A DNA stretch of 64,000 nucleotides from Pseudomonas sp. SCA2728.1_7 (GTDB taxonomy: Bacteria > Pseudomonadota > Gammaproteobacteria > Pseudomonadales > Pseudomonadaceae): contig NZ_CP073104.1 in assembly GCF_018138145.1 (NCBI RefSeq), positions 2,542,001 through 2,606,000 on the forward strand, written 5' to 3'. The notes under the pieces were generated by a model. It ran no database searches and was not told where the DNA came from. It worked only from the letters and a program-made list of their open reading frames with translations. Positions 54,156 to 62,565 of this stretch are shown piece by piece. How positions within the stretch are numbered: the stretch's first letter is position 1; each line of letters starts with the position of its first letter. Both the position numbers and the translations under genes were made by a program.

Positions 54156-54794
54156 TCAAGCCTTGTTCGGCATCAGCCCCGGCAGTGCATGCACCAGCGC
54201 GTTGATGGCAAAACCGATGAACATCACGCCGCACAAGCGGGTGATAAGCAACTCATGACGCTGATACAGCGTGCGTACCCGCTGCGCGCCGACCACGCCG
54301 ATGAGAATAGCGTAGGCCAGCAAGCCACCGAGGAAACTCAGGGCAATCAGCGCCGGCAGCATTGACCAGTTGAGCAGTTCGGCACGGCTCGACAGCAGCG
54401 CGGTGAACGTGGCGACCGCCACCGGATAAGCTTTGGGATTGGTCAAACCGAACAGAATGCCGTGCCAGAACGGATTGCGCGCCGCGCCCTGGGGTTCGTC
54501 ACCATTGCGACGCTGGGCCCGCACCGCGCGCCAGCCGAGCCAGAACAGGTACAAGCCGCTGAGCACACCGAGCACATCAAACGCAGTGCTGCCGATTTCC
54601 CGGGCGCCGACAATCGCGATCAGAGCCGTGCTGCACCAGACCACATCGCCGAGCAGATGCCCGCAAAGAAACCCCGCCCCAGCCCGCCGCCCATAGGCTG
54701 CGCCGATGCCGAACACCGCCAGCACACCCGGCCCGGGCGTAATCCCGTAAATGAAACCCGAGGCCAGCACGGCCATTAGCAACGATGGAGTCAT
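54156..54794 (-). CDS. LysE/RhtB-family exporter
   Basis: 212 residues, five to six TM helices. Family start FIYGITPGPGVLAVFGIGAAYGRRAG and ALKxx-type segment replaced by GILFGLTNPKAYPVAVATFTALL. Exports amino acids or related metabolites; substrate unknown. Not linked by operon spacing to fosA (60 bases upstream, same strand), but co-transcription is possible. Confidence 0.87.
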   Translation of the reverse strand: MTPSLLMAVLASGFIYGITPGPGVLAVFGIGAAYGRRAGAGFLCGHLLGDVVWCSTALIAIVGAREIGSTAFDVLGVLSGLYLFWLGWRAVRAQRRNGDEPQGAARNPFWHGILFGLTNPKAYPVAVATFTALLSSRAELLNWSMLPALIALSFLGGLLAYAILIGVVGAQRVRTLYQRHELLITRLCGVMFIGFAINALVHALPGLMPNKA

Positions 54795-54854
54795 GGAAAA
54801 CCTGCAAGCGCCAAAATACGTGGCCGCCAGTCTATATCAGCCGATTGCAGGTGT

Positions 54855-55271
54855 TCACTGCTCGTCGTAAAAACGCATGCCGGCGTACGGTTTTTGCCGA
54901 CAGGCTGCCAATCGTGAAGCGAGATCGCCGACATGGGCTTCGAGCTTGTGGCCATCGGGATCAAGGAAGTAGAACGACGCGCCTTCGCTGCGGTTATCTC
55001 GCCATTCCCGCACGTTCGCCGCTTTTAGCTTTGCTACGAACGTGGAGAAATCGGCTGCATTAAGGCTGAAAGTGTAATGCGTGTAATCGCTGCACGCTTC
55101 GGCTTTGCGCAGCGGATCAAGCGACAGACACAACCACAGTCCCGGCAGCGACAGGTAGGCACCGGCGTCCCACGCGGCTTCGACGCGCAACTGCAGCACA
55201 TCGCGATAGAACGCCAGGCTGCGGTTCAGATCGCTGACCGCGAGGGTCAGGTGATTGAGGCCGGTGAGCAT
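54855..55271 (-). CDS. fosA: Fosfomycin-modifying glutathione transferase
   Basis: 138 residues, vicinal-oxygen-chelate fold. The Mn ligands are visible: His7 in [11 protein letters not shown], His about 65 in DYTHYTF and Glu about 111 in [19 protein letters not shown] is also typical. Adds glutathione to fosfomycin. Chromosomal, intrinsic fosA genes are usual in Pseudomonas. Its start lies 4 bases after the stop of the next gene upstream. Confidence 0.93.
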   Translation of the reverse strand: MLTGLNHLTLAVSDLNRSLAFYRDVLQLRVEAAWDAGAYLSLPGLWLCLSLDPLRKAEACSDYTHYTFSLNAADFSTFVAKLKAANVREWRDNRSEGASFYFLDPDGHKLEAHVGDLASRLAACRQKPYAGMRFYDEQ

Positions 55272-55275
55272 CGGG

Positions 55276-56004
55276 TCAGTAGCCTCTGAGGTCTTCGGGG
55301 ACGATGTATTGTTGGCCGTCGTAGGTCAGAGTGACGCGAGTTTTCTTCATCTCGATCGTTTTCGAGATGCACTCTTTGCCCGACAGGAAGGATTTGTAAA
55401 CTGAACCACTTGAGCTGACGATCAGATCGGCGAAACCATGGTTGCTCGTAGGGCCGAGATCGATAGTTCTGCGGATTTGCGTGTCCTCGGTTCCACACTC
55501 ATCCGTCCCTTCGCCGAACTCCTTGCGAATCACCAAGCCTTCCAGCACAGGGCGCAATTTGTTGCCTTCGCGCACATACAACGCCAAATCAGTTTTTGCG
55601 TAAGGATTGGCTCTGGAGCCGTGACTGGCGAATTTTGAACGCAAACCGAATGCACGGACATCAGCAGCCAATCGGTAACGGGCCGTATCGATCGTCAGAT
55701 CGTCGAAACTAATGGCATCGGAATTGTAGGCACCCGGCTTTGCATAGGTAGCGAGGCTCTTGCCGCTTGTCGAACTGACGAGCGCCAGTTCCAGATCGAA
55801 CACCCCCATTTCATCGTCGCCCGAATCGGAGAGAAATGAAGATTTCGCCGCAATCGACTGGTCGTTGTACGCCGGCCACGCTTTGCAGCGCGAAAGGGAA
55901 TGGCCGTCGAACCTCTTCACTTCGCAAGCGGCCTGGGCTTGAGCGGCCATCGTCAAAAGGCCCATTGCGATGAAAGCGCCCAGCAGTGTGTTACGCGAAA
56001 TCAT
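55276..56004 (-). CDS. Secreted protein, paralogue 2 of a tandem pair
   Basis: 242 residues from the ATG at 56004. Signal peptide ends near [10 protein letters not shown]. Not a recognised family. It shares with the gene before it [15 protein letters not shown], [44 protein letters not shown] and a C-terminal [19 protein letters not shown]. Cys at 10-14 residues from the mature start and near positions 170 and 213 probably form disulfides. 29 bases separate the pair; fosA follows after 4 bases. Confidence 0.75.
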   Translation of the reverse strand: MISRNTLLGAFIAMGLLTMAAQAQAACEVKRFDGHSLSRCKAWPAYNDQSIAAKSSFLSDSGDDEMGVFDLELALVSSTSGKSLATYAKPGAYNSDAISFDDLTIDTARYRLAADVRAFGLRSKFASHGSRANPYAKTDLALYVREGNKLRPVLEGLVIRKEFGEGTDECGTEDTQIRRTIDLGPTSNHGFADLIVSSSGSVYKSFLSGKECISKTIEMKKTRVTLTYDGQQYIVPEDLRGY

Positions 56005-56033
56005 TGTTCTTCCTTGAGTAAAAGACATCGGTC

Positions 56034-56768
56034 TTAGAGGCCTTTGAAATCTTCAGGCACTACGTAGTTTTTGCCGTCATAGCGAAGTGTCGTCAAGACC
56101 GGTTTTTGCGTGACGGTATTGGATACACACGCCTCGCCTTCGCCCTCGCCAACGGTCGAGCTACGGATCGTTTTGATCATCAGATCGGCAAAGCCATGGC
56201 TGCTGGTCTTGGCCAAAGCTACGGTTCGCGTAGTCTCGTAGCGCTCTCCCGCACAATTGCCATCCCACTCCCCGCCATATTCATAAACCACCAGCCGATC
56301 CATGACAGGACGCAATACGTTGCCGTCTTTCACATAGAGCGACAACCAGGTTTCATCCAGAGGATTCAGACGGGAAGAGCCTTTGAATCGAACCCGAACG
56401 CCAAAAGCCTGCAATTGCGGCGTGAGCTTATAGCGGGCGGTATCGAATTTCAGTTCGTCCAGCGCGATTGCATCTACAGAGAATGCCGAGGGCTGATAAA
56501 AGCTCGCTAACGGCTTGGAGTCTGCACTCGCCACCAAGGCCAAACGCAGATCGTAAAGCCCTACAGTCCCTGACTCGCCATACACCGGATCGGGCGAGAA
56601 ATTGGCAGCAGCGGTGAGCGTCAGCCCGGGATACGCCGGCCAATCCTTGCAGAGGGAAAAATCCACCTCATGCGCCTTTGGCGCCGGCGTGCAATCGGCA
56701 AATGCCTGCCCCGCCAGCAACCACCCACACAATGCCGCACACCCGATCCAGCCAGACTTCACTGTCAC
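56034..56768 (-). CDS. Secreted protein, paralogue 1 of a tandem pair
   Basis: 244 residues. Signal peptide ends near GQAFADCTP. Same layout as the following gene: FSLCKDWPAYPGL, YDLRLALVASADSKPLASF, IALDELKFDTARYKL, SSHGFADLMI and TTLRYDGKNYVVPEDFKGL. Four Cys in matching places. Clear tandem duplication of a periplasmic or secreted protein of unknown function. Confidence 0.75.
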   Translation of the reverse strand: MTVKSGWIGCAALCGWLLAGQAFADCTPAPKAHEVDFSLCKDWPAYPGLTLTAAANFSPDPVYGESGTVGLYDLRLALVASADSKPLASFYQPSAFSVDAIALDELKFDTARYKLTPQLQAFGVRVRFKGSSRLNPLDETWLSLYVKDGNVLRPVMDRLVVYEYGGEWDGNCAGERYETTRTVALAKTSSHGFADLMIKTIRSSTVGEGEGEACVSNTVTQKPVLTTLRYDGKNYVVPEDFKGL

Positions 56769-56945
56769 TTCCCGCTCCTTGATGACTTTTTCAGTCGCGC
56801 ACTATCCCCTGCTGTATCGACCCTTTCAACCGAATCATCAGCAAATCAAAACGTATTTCTTCCTACCCTGAAGACGAACGGAACTGGCTTCTCCCTGTAT
56901 TACTCTGTAGTTTCTCGTATTACACATCACTACACCGAGTTCTCC

Positions 56946-57185
56946 ATGTCCGTCATGTCCCTGCGTATCCCAGACGAAATTGCCGACACGCTCGCCAACC
57001 TCGCCAAAGCAACCGGTCGCACCAAGTCTTACTTGGCGGTGGATGCATTGCGTGAATACCTCGCACGCGAAGCCTGGCAAATCGAAGAAATTCAGAAAGC
57101 ACTGAAAGAAGCCGACGCTGGTGATTTCGCTTCTGATGAGGAAGTCAGGGCCATCGCGGAAAAATGGAATGCCAATGCGAGTTGA
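56946..57185 (+). CDS. RHH (CopG/ParD-type) antitoxin
   Basis: 79 residues from the ATG at 56946. Ribbon-helix-helix start MSLRIPDEIADTLANLAKATGRTKSYLAVDALREYLARE, then an acidic helix (EEIQKALKEADAGDFASDEEV) that should wrap the toxin. Represses its own operon and neutralises the ParE-type toxin, whose gene overlaps by 11 bases. Confidence 0.92.
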   Translation: MSVMSLRIPDEIADTLANLAKATGRTKSYLAVDALREYLAREAWQIEEIQKALKEADAGDFASDEEVRAIAEKWNANAS

Positions 57186-57459
57186 GTGGCTAAAAACTGC
57201 GTTAAAAAATCTCGATGATGAAGCTGCCTACATCGCTCTCGATAATCCGAAGGCTGCTTCAGAATTTGTCCAGACTATTCTCGCCAACGTTGATCACCTC
57301 ACTCGATTTCCCTCATCAGGTCGCGAAGGTCGCCTTCCGGGCACTCGAGAGTGGGTTGTTCCTGATCGCCCCTATTTGATTCCTTATCGCGTTCGCCAAA
57401 GCCGGTTGCAGGTTTTGCGTATTTTCCATACCCGACGGCTCCCACCCAAGGCGTGGTAG
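57175..57459 (+). CDS. RelE/ParE-family toxin
   Basis: 94 residues from the ATG at 57175; an ATG two codons earlier (57169) is also possible. ParE/RelE fold: VEWLKTALKNLDDEAAYIALDNPKAA, FPSSGREGRLPGTREWVV, PYLIPYRVRQSRLQVLRIFHTRRLPP. The family attacks gyrase (ParE) or mRNA on the ribosome (RelE); the ParD-like partner favours ParE. Complete, with no frameshift. Confidence 0.92.
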   Translation: MRVEWLKTALKNLDDEAAYIALDNPKAASEFVQTILANVDHLTRFPSSGREGRLPGTREWVVPDRPYLIPYRVRQSRLQVLRIFHTRRLPPKAW

Positions 57460-57466
57460 TAGCGAC

Positions 57467-57618
57467 TTATGAGGGGCGCGCTATCCCCTCCTCAATCGTC
57501 CGGTTCAACCCGTTCAACGCCTGATCGCCCCCCCCCAACGCTTGTGCCACGGCGGGGTGTTTGAGAAGAATGGGCTGGCCGTTAGCTGATGTTATGAATC
57601 CACGACTTTCAGTGTCAG
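57467..57618 (-). pseudogene. Possible gene tail cut off by a REP pair
   Basis: A minus-strand frame of about 50 codons without a start (GFITSANGQPILLKHPAVAQ, then a Gly-run, ending IEEGIARPS) has a protein-like composition. It is closed upstream by a TGA just before the REP pair at 57631. A run of nine C (57528-57536) lies in it. Confidence 0.35.
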
Positions 57619-57630
57619 GAAGTCAGTCTT

Positions 57631-57692
57631 CGCGAGCAGGCTCGCTCCCACAGGGGAATGCATTTCAAATGTGGGAGCGAGCCTGCTCGCGA
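57631..57692. repeat. REP pair, CGCTCCCACA family
   Basis: Inverted units at 57631-57653 and 57670-57692 close together, downstream of the MFS gene. Confidence 0.87.
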
Positions 57693-57718
57693 AAGCGTCA
57701 TTGCAGGCGCCGCCAATC

Positions 57719-59050
57719 TCAGAACTTGTCTAGCGTGCGCAATTTCTGCGGCAAGCCCCACAACAGCAACGCCGCCGCAATCAGCGCCGCCACACCGATC
57801 ACATACAGCGCCGGCGTGGTGCTGCCGGTCAGGTCTTTGATCCGCCCGACCATCACCGGGCTGACAATCCCGCCGAATTGCCCAAGGGTGTTGATCACCG
57901 CAATCCCGCCCGCCGCACCAGCGCCCGCCCCGGCGAGCAACTTCGGTGGCAAGGTCCAGAAGCTCGGAATCGAGGCAATGATCCCGGCGCCGAGCAAGCC
58001 AAGAGCGACGATCAGAAACGTCGTGTGGCTGGCGAAAATCCCCGCACTGAAAAAGCCGATAGCCCCCACGATGACCAACCCGGCAACAAACTTGCGCCGC
58101 TCACCGGTGGCATCCGACAAACGCCCGATTACTACCATGCTGATCGCCCCGCAAATGTACGGGATGGCCGTCAGCAGACCGATCATCACCGGGCTCTCGG
58201 TGCCGGCGCTGCGGATCAATTGCGGCGCCCAGAAATTCAAACCGTAGGACGCCACCTGAATCAGAAAGTAGATCAGACCCAAGGTCAGAAAACCGGGAAT
58301 CTTCAACGCCGCGAGCAACGAACCACCACTCTTGTGCGGCTCATGCTGGGCGATGCGGCTGGAGAGCAATTTTTTCTCGTCAGCCGTCAGCCAGTGCGCA
58401 TCCTCGATACGATCCTTGAGCAGCATCAGCACCAGAAAACCGAGACCGATGCACGGTACGCCGCCGAGCAGGAACAGCCAGTGCCAGCCGCGCATTTGCA
58501 GCACGCCGTCGAGGTGCTCCAGCACCAGCCCGGAGAACGGCGCGCCAACCAGCCCGGCAAATGCCGAAGCGAGAAACAGCATCGAGGTAATGCGACCACG
58601 GAAATGCTGCGGGAACCACAGCGTCAGGTAATACAGCACGCCCGGGGCAAACCCGGCTTCCATCGCGCCGATCACAAAGCGCAGCGCGTAGAACTGCCAT
58701 TCGCTGTTGACGAAGACCATCGCTGCCGTCGCCACGCCCCAGGACATCATGATTCGGGCGATCCAGCGGCGTGCGCCAACCTTGTAGAGCATCATGTTGC
58801 TCGGCACTTCGAACAGCACGTAACCGACCACGAACAGCCCGGCGCCGAGGCCGTACGCGGTGTCGCTCAGGCTCAGGTCTGTCTGCAACTGGAACTTGGC
58901 GAAGCTGATGTTGATGCGGTCGAAAAAGGCGAACAGGTAGCAGACCATGATCAGCGGCATCAGGCGCCAGGCGACTTTGCTGACCAGGGCTTTTTCGGCG
59001 TCGTGATCGACGGACGGACTTGCGCCCGCCTCCATTACATTGAGGCTCAT
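57719..59050 (-). CDS. MFS transporter, anion:cation symporter type
   Basis: 443 residues from the ATG at 59050; an open stretch upstream covers a REP pair and is not coding. 12 TM helices; FAFFDRINISFAKFQLQTDLSLSDTAYGLGAGLFVVGYVLFEVPSN and GVGARRWIARIM-like loop are typical of the ACS (phthalate/tartrate/glucarate) family. Likely takes up an organic acid used by the CaiB and HMG-CoA lyase enzymes encoded upstream in the same direction. Confidence 0.9.
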   Translation of the reverse strand: MSLNVMEAGASPSVDHDAEKALVSKVAWRLMPLIMVCYLFAFFDRINISFAKFQLQTDLSLSDTAYGLGAGLFVVGYVLFEVPSNMMLYKVGARRWIARIMMSWGVATAAMVFVNSEWQFYALRFVIGAMEAGFAPGVLYYLTLWFPQHFRGRITSMLFLASAFAGLVGAPFSGLVLEHLDGVLQMRGWHWLFLLGGVPCIGLGFLVLMLLKDRIEDAHWLTADEKKLLSSRIAQHEPHKSGGSLLAALKIPGFLTLGLIYFLIQVASYGLNFWAPQLIRSAGTESPVMIGLLTAIPYICGAISMVVIGRLSDATGERRKFVAGLVIVGAIGFFSAGIFASHTTFLIVALGLLGAGIIASIPSFWTLPPKLLAGAGAGAAGGIAVINTLGQFGGIVSPVMVGRIKDLTGSTTPALYVIGVAALIAAALLLWGLPQKLRTLDKF

Positions 59051-59116
59051 GGCTTTTCTCCAGACGGACTGCCGGTGGGCGTCCGATTGTTTTTGTTGTC
59101 TGGTATGCGTTTTTAA

Positions 59117-59209
59117 CTGTAGGAGTGAGCCTGCTCGCGATAGCGCTGTATCTATCACCGCAAATGTTGCCTGACACACCGCTATCGCGAGCAGGCTCAC
59201 TCCTACAGG
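59117..59209. repeat. REP pair, CACTCCTACA family
   Basis: Inverted units at about 59117-59140 and 59186-59209, inside the presumed operon between the HMG-CoA lyase and MFS genes. Confidence 0.85.
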
Positions 59210-59222
59210 GGGATTGGTGTTG

Positions 59223-60149
59223 TCAGGTGGGGATCGGGTGCAGGTCGCAGTTGCGCCCGGCCTTGGCCAGTTGGCCGGGGACTTCGTGGCCCAGCAGATC
59301 CGGCAAGCCACGCGAGAGTTTCAGCAGCAAAGGCAAATCGATGCCGGTGTGAATACCGATCTCATCGCACAGGTTCACCAGATCTTCGGTGCAGATATTC
59401 CCCGACGCGCCCGGCGCAAACGGACAACCACCGAGACCACCGAGCGCCGCATCGAAACGCCGCGCCCCCGCCTCATAGGCCGCCAGCACATTGCACAGAC
59501 CCAGACCACGGGTGTTGTGGAAATGCAGGGTCAGATCAGCCGGTGAAACCCGCTGCAACACCCGCCGCACCAAGCGATCTACCTGACGCGGATTGGCCAT
59601 GCCGGTGGTGTCGGCGAGGGTGATGCCGGCAATGCCGAGTTCCTGATAAGCATCGACGATTTGCAGTACGCGATCCTCGTCGATCTGGCCTTCGAACGGG
59701 CAACCGAACGTCGTTGCGATACTGCCGTTGAGGCGCACGCCGGAACCGCTGGCGAACGCGACAATCTCTGCAAACGCCGCCAGCGAATCCTCGCAGCGCA
59801 TGCGCATGTTGGCCATGTTGTGCGTCTGGCTGGCGGACATCACCAGATTCAGTTCATCGGCACCCGCCGCCAACGCACGCTGCGCACCTTTGAGGTTGGG
59901 AATCAGCGCGACGTAAATCACCCCCGACTGTCGTTGAATGCCAGTGAAGACTTGCTCGCCGTCACGCAGCGCCGGAATGGCTTTCGGAGAGACGAACGAA
60001 CCCGCCTCGATACGGCTGAAACCGGCCAGCGACAGCTGATCGATCAGGGCGATCTTGTCAGCGGTTTCCACCCAGGTCGGCTCGATCTGCAAACCATCGC
60101 GCGGCGAGACTTCCTGGACGATCAGGGTTTGCGAATAGTCGGTGATCAT
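59223..60149 (-). CDS. Hydroxymethylglutaryl-CoA lyase family
   Basis: 308 residues, TIM-barrel DRE-metallolyase. Metal/substrate site SPRDGLQIE at the start (the family DREGxQ variant), NIRMRCEDS-like segment, HFHNTRGLGLCN, and the HMG-CoA lyase Cys signature GLGGCPFAPGASGN. Cleaves HMG-CoA or a related 3-hydroxy-3-methyl acyl-CoA to acetyl-CoA plus an oxo acid. Start overlaps the CaiB stop by 4 bases. Pairing with a CoA-transferase suggests a route such as itaconate/citramalate or another branched dicarboxylate; inference. Confidence 0.9.
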   Translation of the reverse strand: MITDYSQTLIVQEVSPRDGLQIEPTWVETADKIALIDQLSLAGFSRIEAGSFVSPKAIPALRDGEQVFTGIQRQSGVIYVALIPNLKGAQRALAAGADELNLVMSASQTHNMANMRMRCEDSLAAFAEIVAFASGSGVRLNGSIATTFGCPFEGQIDEDRVLQIVDAYQELGIAGITLADTTGMANPRQVDRLVRRVLQRVSPADLTLHFHNTRGLGLCNVLAAYEAGARRFDAALGGLGGCPFAPGASGNICTEDLVNLCDEIGIHTGIDLPLLLKLSRGLPDLLGHEVPGQLAKAGRNCDLHPIPT

Positions 60150-61339
60150 TGCACCACCCCTTGGCTTTTCAGGCGTTCGATGTCGAGTTCAGTCAGGCCA
60201 AGGCCGGCAAGAATACCGTCGGTGTGCTGGCCGAGTGTCGGCCCCGACCAGTTCACGCCGCCGGGGGTTTCCGAGAGTTTGGGGACGATGCCGGGCATTT
60301 TCACTGTTACACCGCCGGGCAACTCGGCACTGAGCAGCATGTCCCGTGCCTGATAGTGCGGGTCGGCAACGATATCGGCCACTGAATAAATTCGCCCGGC
60401 CGGCACTTCAGCGGCTTCCAGCGCGGCGAGCACGTCGTCGATCGGCAGGCTGCTGGTCCAGTGGGTAATCGCGGCGTCGAGCAAACCGCTCTTGGCCGCA
60501 CGGCCATCGTTGTGAGCGAATTCTGCTGCTTCAGCCAAGTCATCACGGCCAATGGTTTGCATCAGACGTTTGTAGATCGGGTCGCTGTTGCCGGCGATCA
60601 CCACGTAAGCGCCATCCGCCGTGAGGTAAGTGTTCGACGGTGCAATGCCTGGCAAGGCGCCGCCGCTGCGTTCGCGGACATGGCCAAGCATGTCGTATTC
60701 CGGCACCAGGCTTTCCATGACGTTGAACACGCTTTCGGCCAGCGACACATCGACAATCTGCCCGCCGCCCTGCCCGGTCTTGACCCGCAGCAGCGCCATC
60801 AACGCGCCGATCACCGCGTGCAGCGAGGCCAGTGAATCGCCGAGGCTGACGCCGACCCGTGCCGGTGGTGAACCGGGGGTGCCAGTGGTGTAACGAATGC
60901 CGCCCATGGCCTCGCCGATCGCGCCGAAACCAGGGCGATCGCGGTACGGGCCGGTCTGGCCGTAGCCAGAAATGCGCACGAGGGTGAGATTGGGGTTCAG
61001 CGCGTGGAGCACGTCCCAGCCGAGGCCAAGTTTCTCCAGCGCACCGGGGCGCAGGTTTTCGATGATGACGTCGGCATCGCTGGCCAGTTGCTTGACCAAC
61101 TCGATGCCTTCGGCGGATTTCAGATTGAGTGCCAGCGATTTCTTGTTGCGTGATTGCAGGTACCACCACAGCGACGTGCCTTCGTGCAGCTTGCGCCATT
61201 TGCGCAGCGGGTCGCCCTGACCCATGGCTTCGATCTTGATCACCTCGGCGCCGAACTCGGCGAGCATGCGCGCGGCAAACGGCGCGGCAATCAGCGTGCC
61301 GATCTCGATCACTTTGATCGCACTCAAAGGGGCAGTCAT
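60146..61339 (-). CDS. CaiB/BaiF-family CoA-transferase
   Basis: 397 residues from the ATG at 61339. Class III CoA-transferase: VIEIGTLIAAPFAARMLAEFGAEVIKIE, NKKSLALNLKSAEG, IENLRPGALEKLGLG, ISGYGQTGPYRDRPGFGAIGEAMGGI, and the catalytic Asp in QIVDVSLAESVFN. Transfers CoA from one carboxylic acid to another, presumably activating the acid later cleaved by the lyase. Confidence 0.92.
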   Translation of the reverse strand: MTAPLSAIKVIEIGTLIAAPFAARMLAEFGAEVIKIEAMGQGDPLRKWRKLHEGTSLWWYLQSRNKKSLALNLKSAEGIELVKQLASDADVIIENLRPGALEKLGLGWDVLHALNPNLTLVRISGYGQTGPYRDRPGFGAIGEAMGGIRYTTGTPGSPPARVGVSLGDSLASLHAVIGALMALLRVKTGQGGGQIVDVSLAESVFNVMESLVPEYDMLGHVRERSGGALPGIAPSNTYLTADGAYVVIAGNSDPIYKRLMQTIGRDDLAEAAEFAHNDGRAAKSGLLDAAITHWTSSLPIDDVLAALEAAEVPAGRIYSVADIVADPHYQARDMLLSAELPGGVTVKMPGIVPKLSETPGGVNWSGPTLGQHTDGILAGLGLTELDIERLKSQGVVQ

Positions 61340-61473
61340 CGCGGGGTACCTCTTGTTCTTGGAATAGGTGGCCAAGGCTAGAGGAACGATGATCGGGCAA
61401 TCCAGCCGTGTCTCGGCAATGGGCGTTCGCCAAATGCGAACGCTCAGGAGTGATGTGGTGAATTCAAATCAGT

Positions 61474-61567
61474 CTTCGCGAGCAGGCTCGCTCCCACAGG
61501 GTTTCGTGGCGGCTGCAGATTCTGTGCTCAACACATATCCACTGTGGGAGCGAGCTTGCTCGCGAAG
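61474..61567. repeat. REP pair, CGCTCCCACA family
   Basis: Inverted units at 61474-61500 and about 61541-61567 between the LysR and CaiB genes. Confidence 0.85.
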
Positions 61568-61590
61568 AGGCCGGGACATTCACTGAAGAT

Positions 61591-62502
61591 CTATGCGCCC
61601 TGCCCCCGCAAATGCTCAAACAACATCCGGCTCACCGGCGACAATCCCGCCTCATCGCGCACCACCACAATCAACGCGCGATCCGACCAGTCATCCGTCA
61701 ACGGCACTGCGTGCAACCCCAGCGCCTGGCCAAACAATTCATAAGCACGCTGCGGCAAGATGCCGATACCCATGTTGGCCTGGACCATCCGGCACACCGC
61801 ATCGAACCCCGGCACATGAATGCGAATGCGCAGGACTTTGCCGGCCTGTCGCGCCGCCGCGTGAGTACGCATGTTGATCGAACTGGCGGCATGCAGTCCG
61901 ACGTAGTCGCTGTCGAGCGTTTCAGCGAACGCCACCGACTCGCGCGCCGCCAACGGATGTTCCGGCAGCATCACCACCAGCAGTTTGTCCTGACGGTACA
62001 ACACGCTGTGCAGGCCTTTGGTGTCGCTGTCGTTGGAACAAATACCGAGATCTGCCACGCCATCGAGCACGCCTTGAATCACTCCGGCGCTGGGCCGCTC
62101 TTCAAGGTCAGTCTTGACCTGCGGGTGCTGCGCGGAGAAGTCGCGCAAGTCTTCGGGAAGAAACTGAATGATCGCGGAGAGGTTCGCCAGCATGCGCACA
62201 TAACCGCGCACACCGTGGCTGTGTTCGCCGAGTTCCAGGCCCATTTTCTCGACGTTGAACAGCATCTGCCGGGCATGATGCAGCAAGGTTTCCCCGGCCG
62301 GGGTCAGCGTCATGCCTTTGGCCTGACGCACGAACAAACTGATCCCGAGCGCCTCTTCCAGCTCCATCAGCCGTTTGCTGGCCGCCGACACCGCGATGGC
62401 TTCGCGCGAGGCCGCGCGGGTCAGCGTGCCCTCTTCGTGGACGGCGACAAACAGTTGCAGGGTGATCAGGTCGAGGCGGCGGATCAGGCTTTTTTGCAGC
62501 AT
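61591..62502 (-). CDS. LysR-type transcriptional regulator
   Basis: 303 residues. N-terminal winged HTH (LITLQLFVAVHEEGTLTRAASREAIAVSAASKRLMELEEALGISLFVRQAKGMTLTPAG) and a C-terminal effector domain. It lies upstream of, and parallel to, the CaiB-HMG-CoA lyase-MFS genes and probably regulates them in response to the organic acid substrate. A REP pair and 250 bases separate them. Confidence 0.92.
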   Translation of the reverse strand: MLQKSLIRRLDLITLQLFVAVHEEGTLTRAASREAIAVSAASKRLMELEEALGISLFVRQAKGMTLTPAGETLLHHARQMLFNVEKMGLELGEHSHGVRGYVRMLANLSAIIQFLPEDLRDFSAQHPQVKTDLEERPSAGVIQGVLDGVADLGICSNDSDTKGLHSVLYRQDKLLVVMLPEHPLAARESVAFAETLDSDYVGLHAASSINMRTHAAARQAGKVLRIRIHVPGFDAVCRMVQANMGIGILPQRAYELFGQALGLHAVPLTDDWSDRALIVVVRDEAGLSPVSRMLFEHLRGQGA

Positions 62503-62565
62503 GGAGGGCTCGCTGACTGGGGTTCGTCCGAGTCGGCAGGATAGCCCGGATTTATCTCCAACTGA

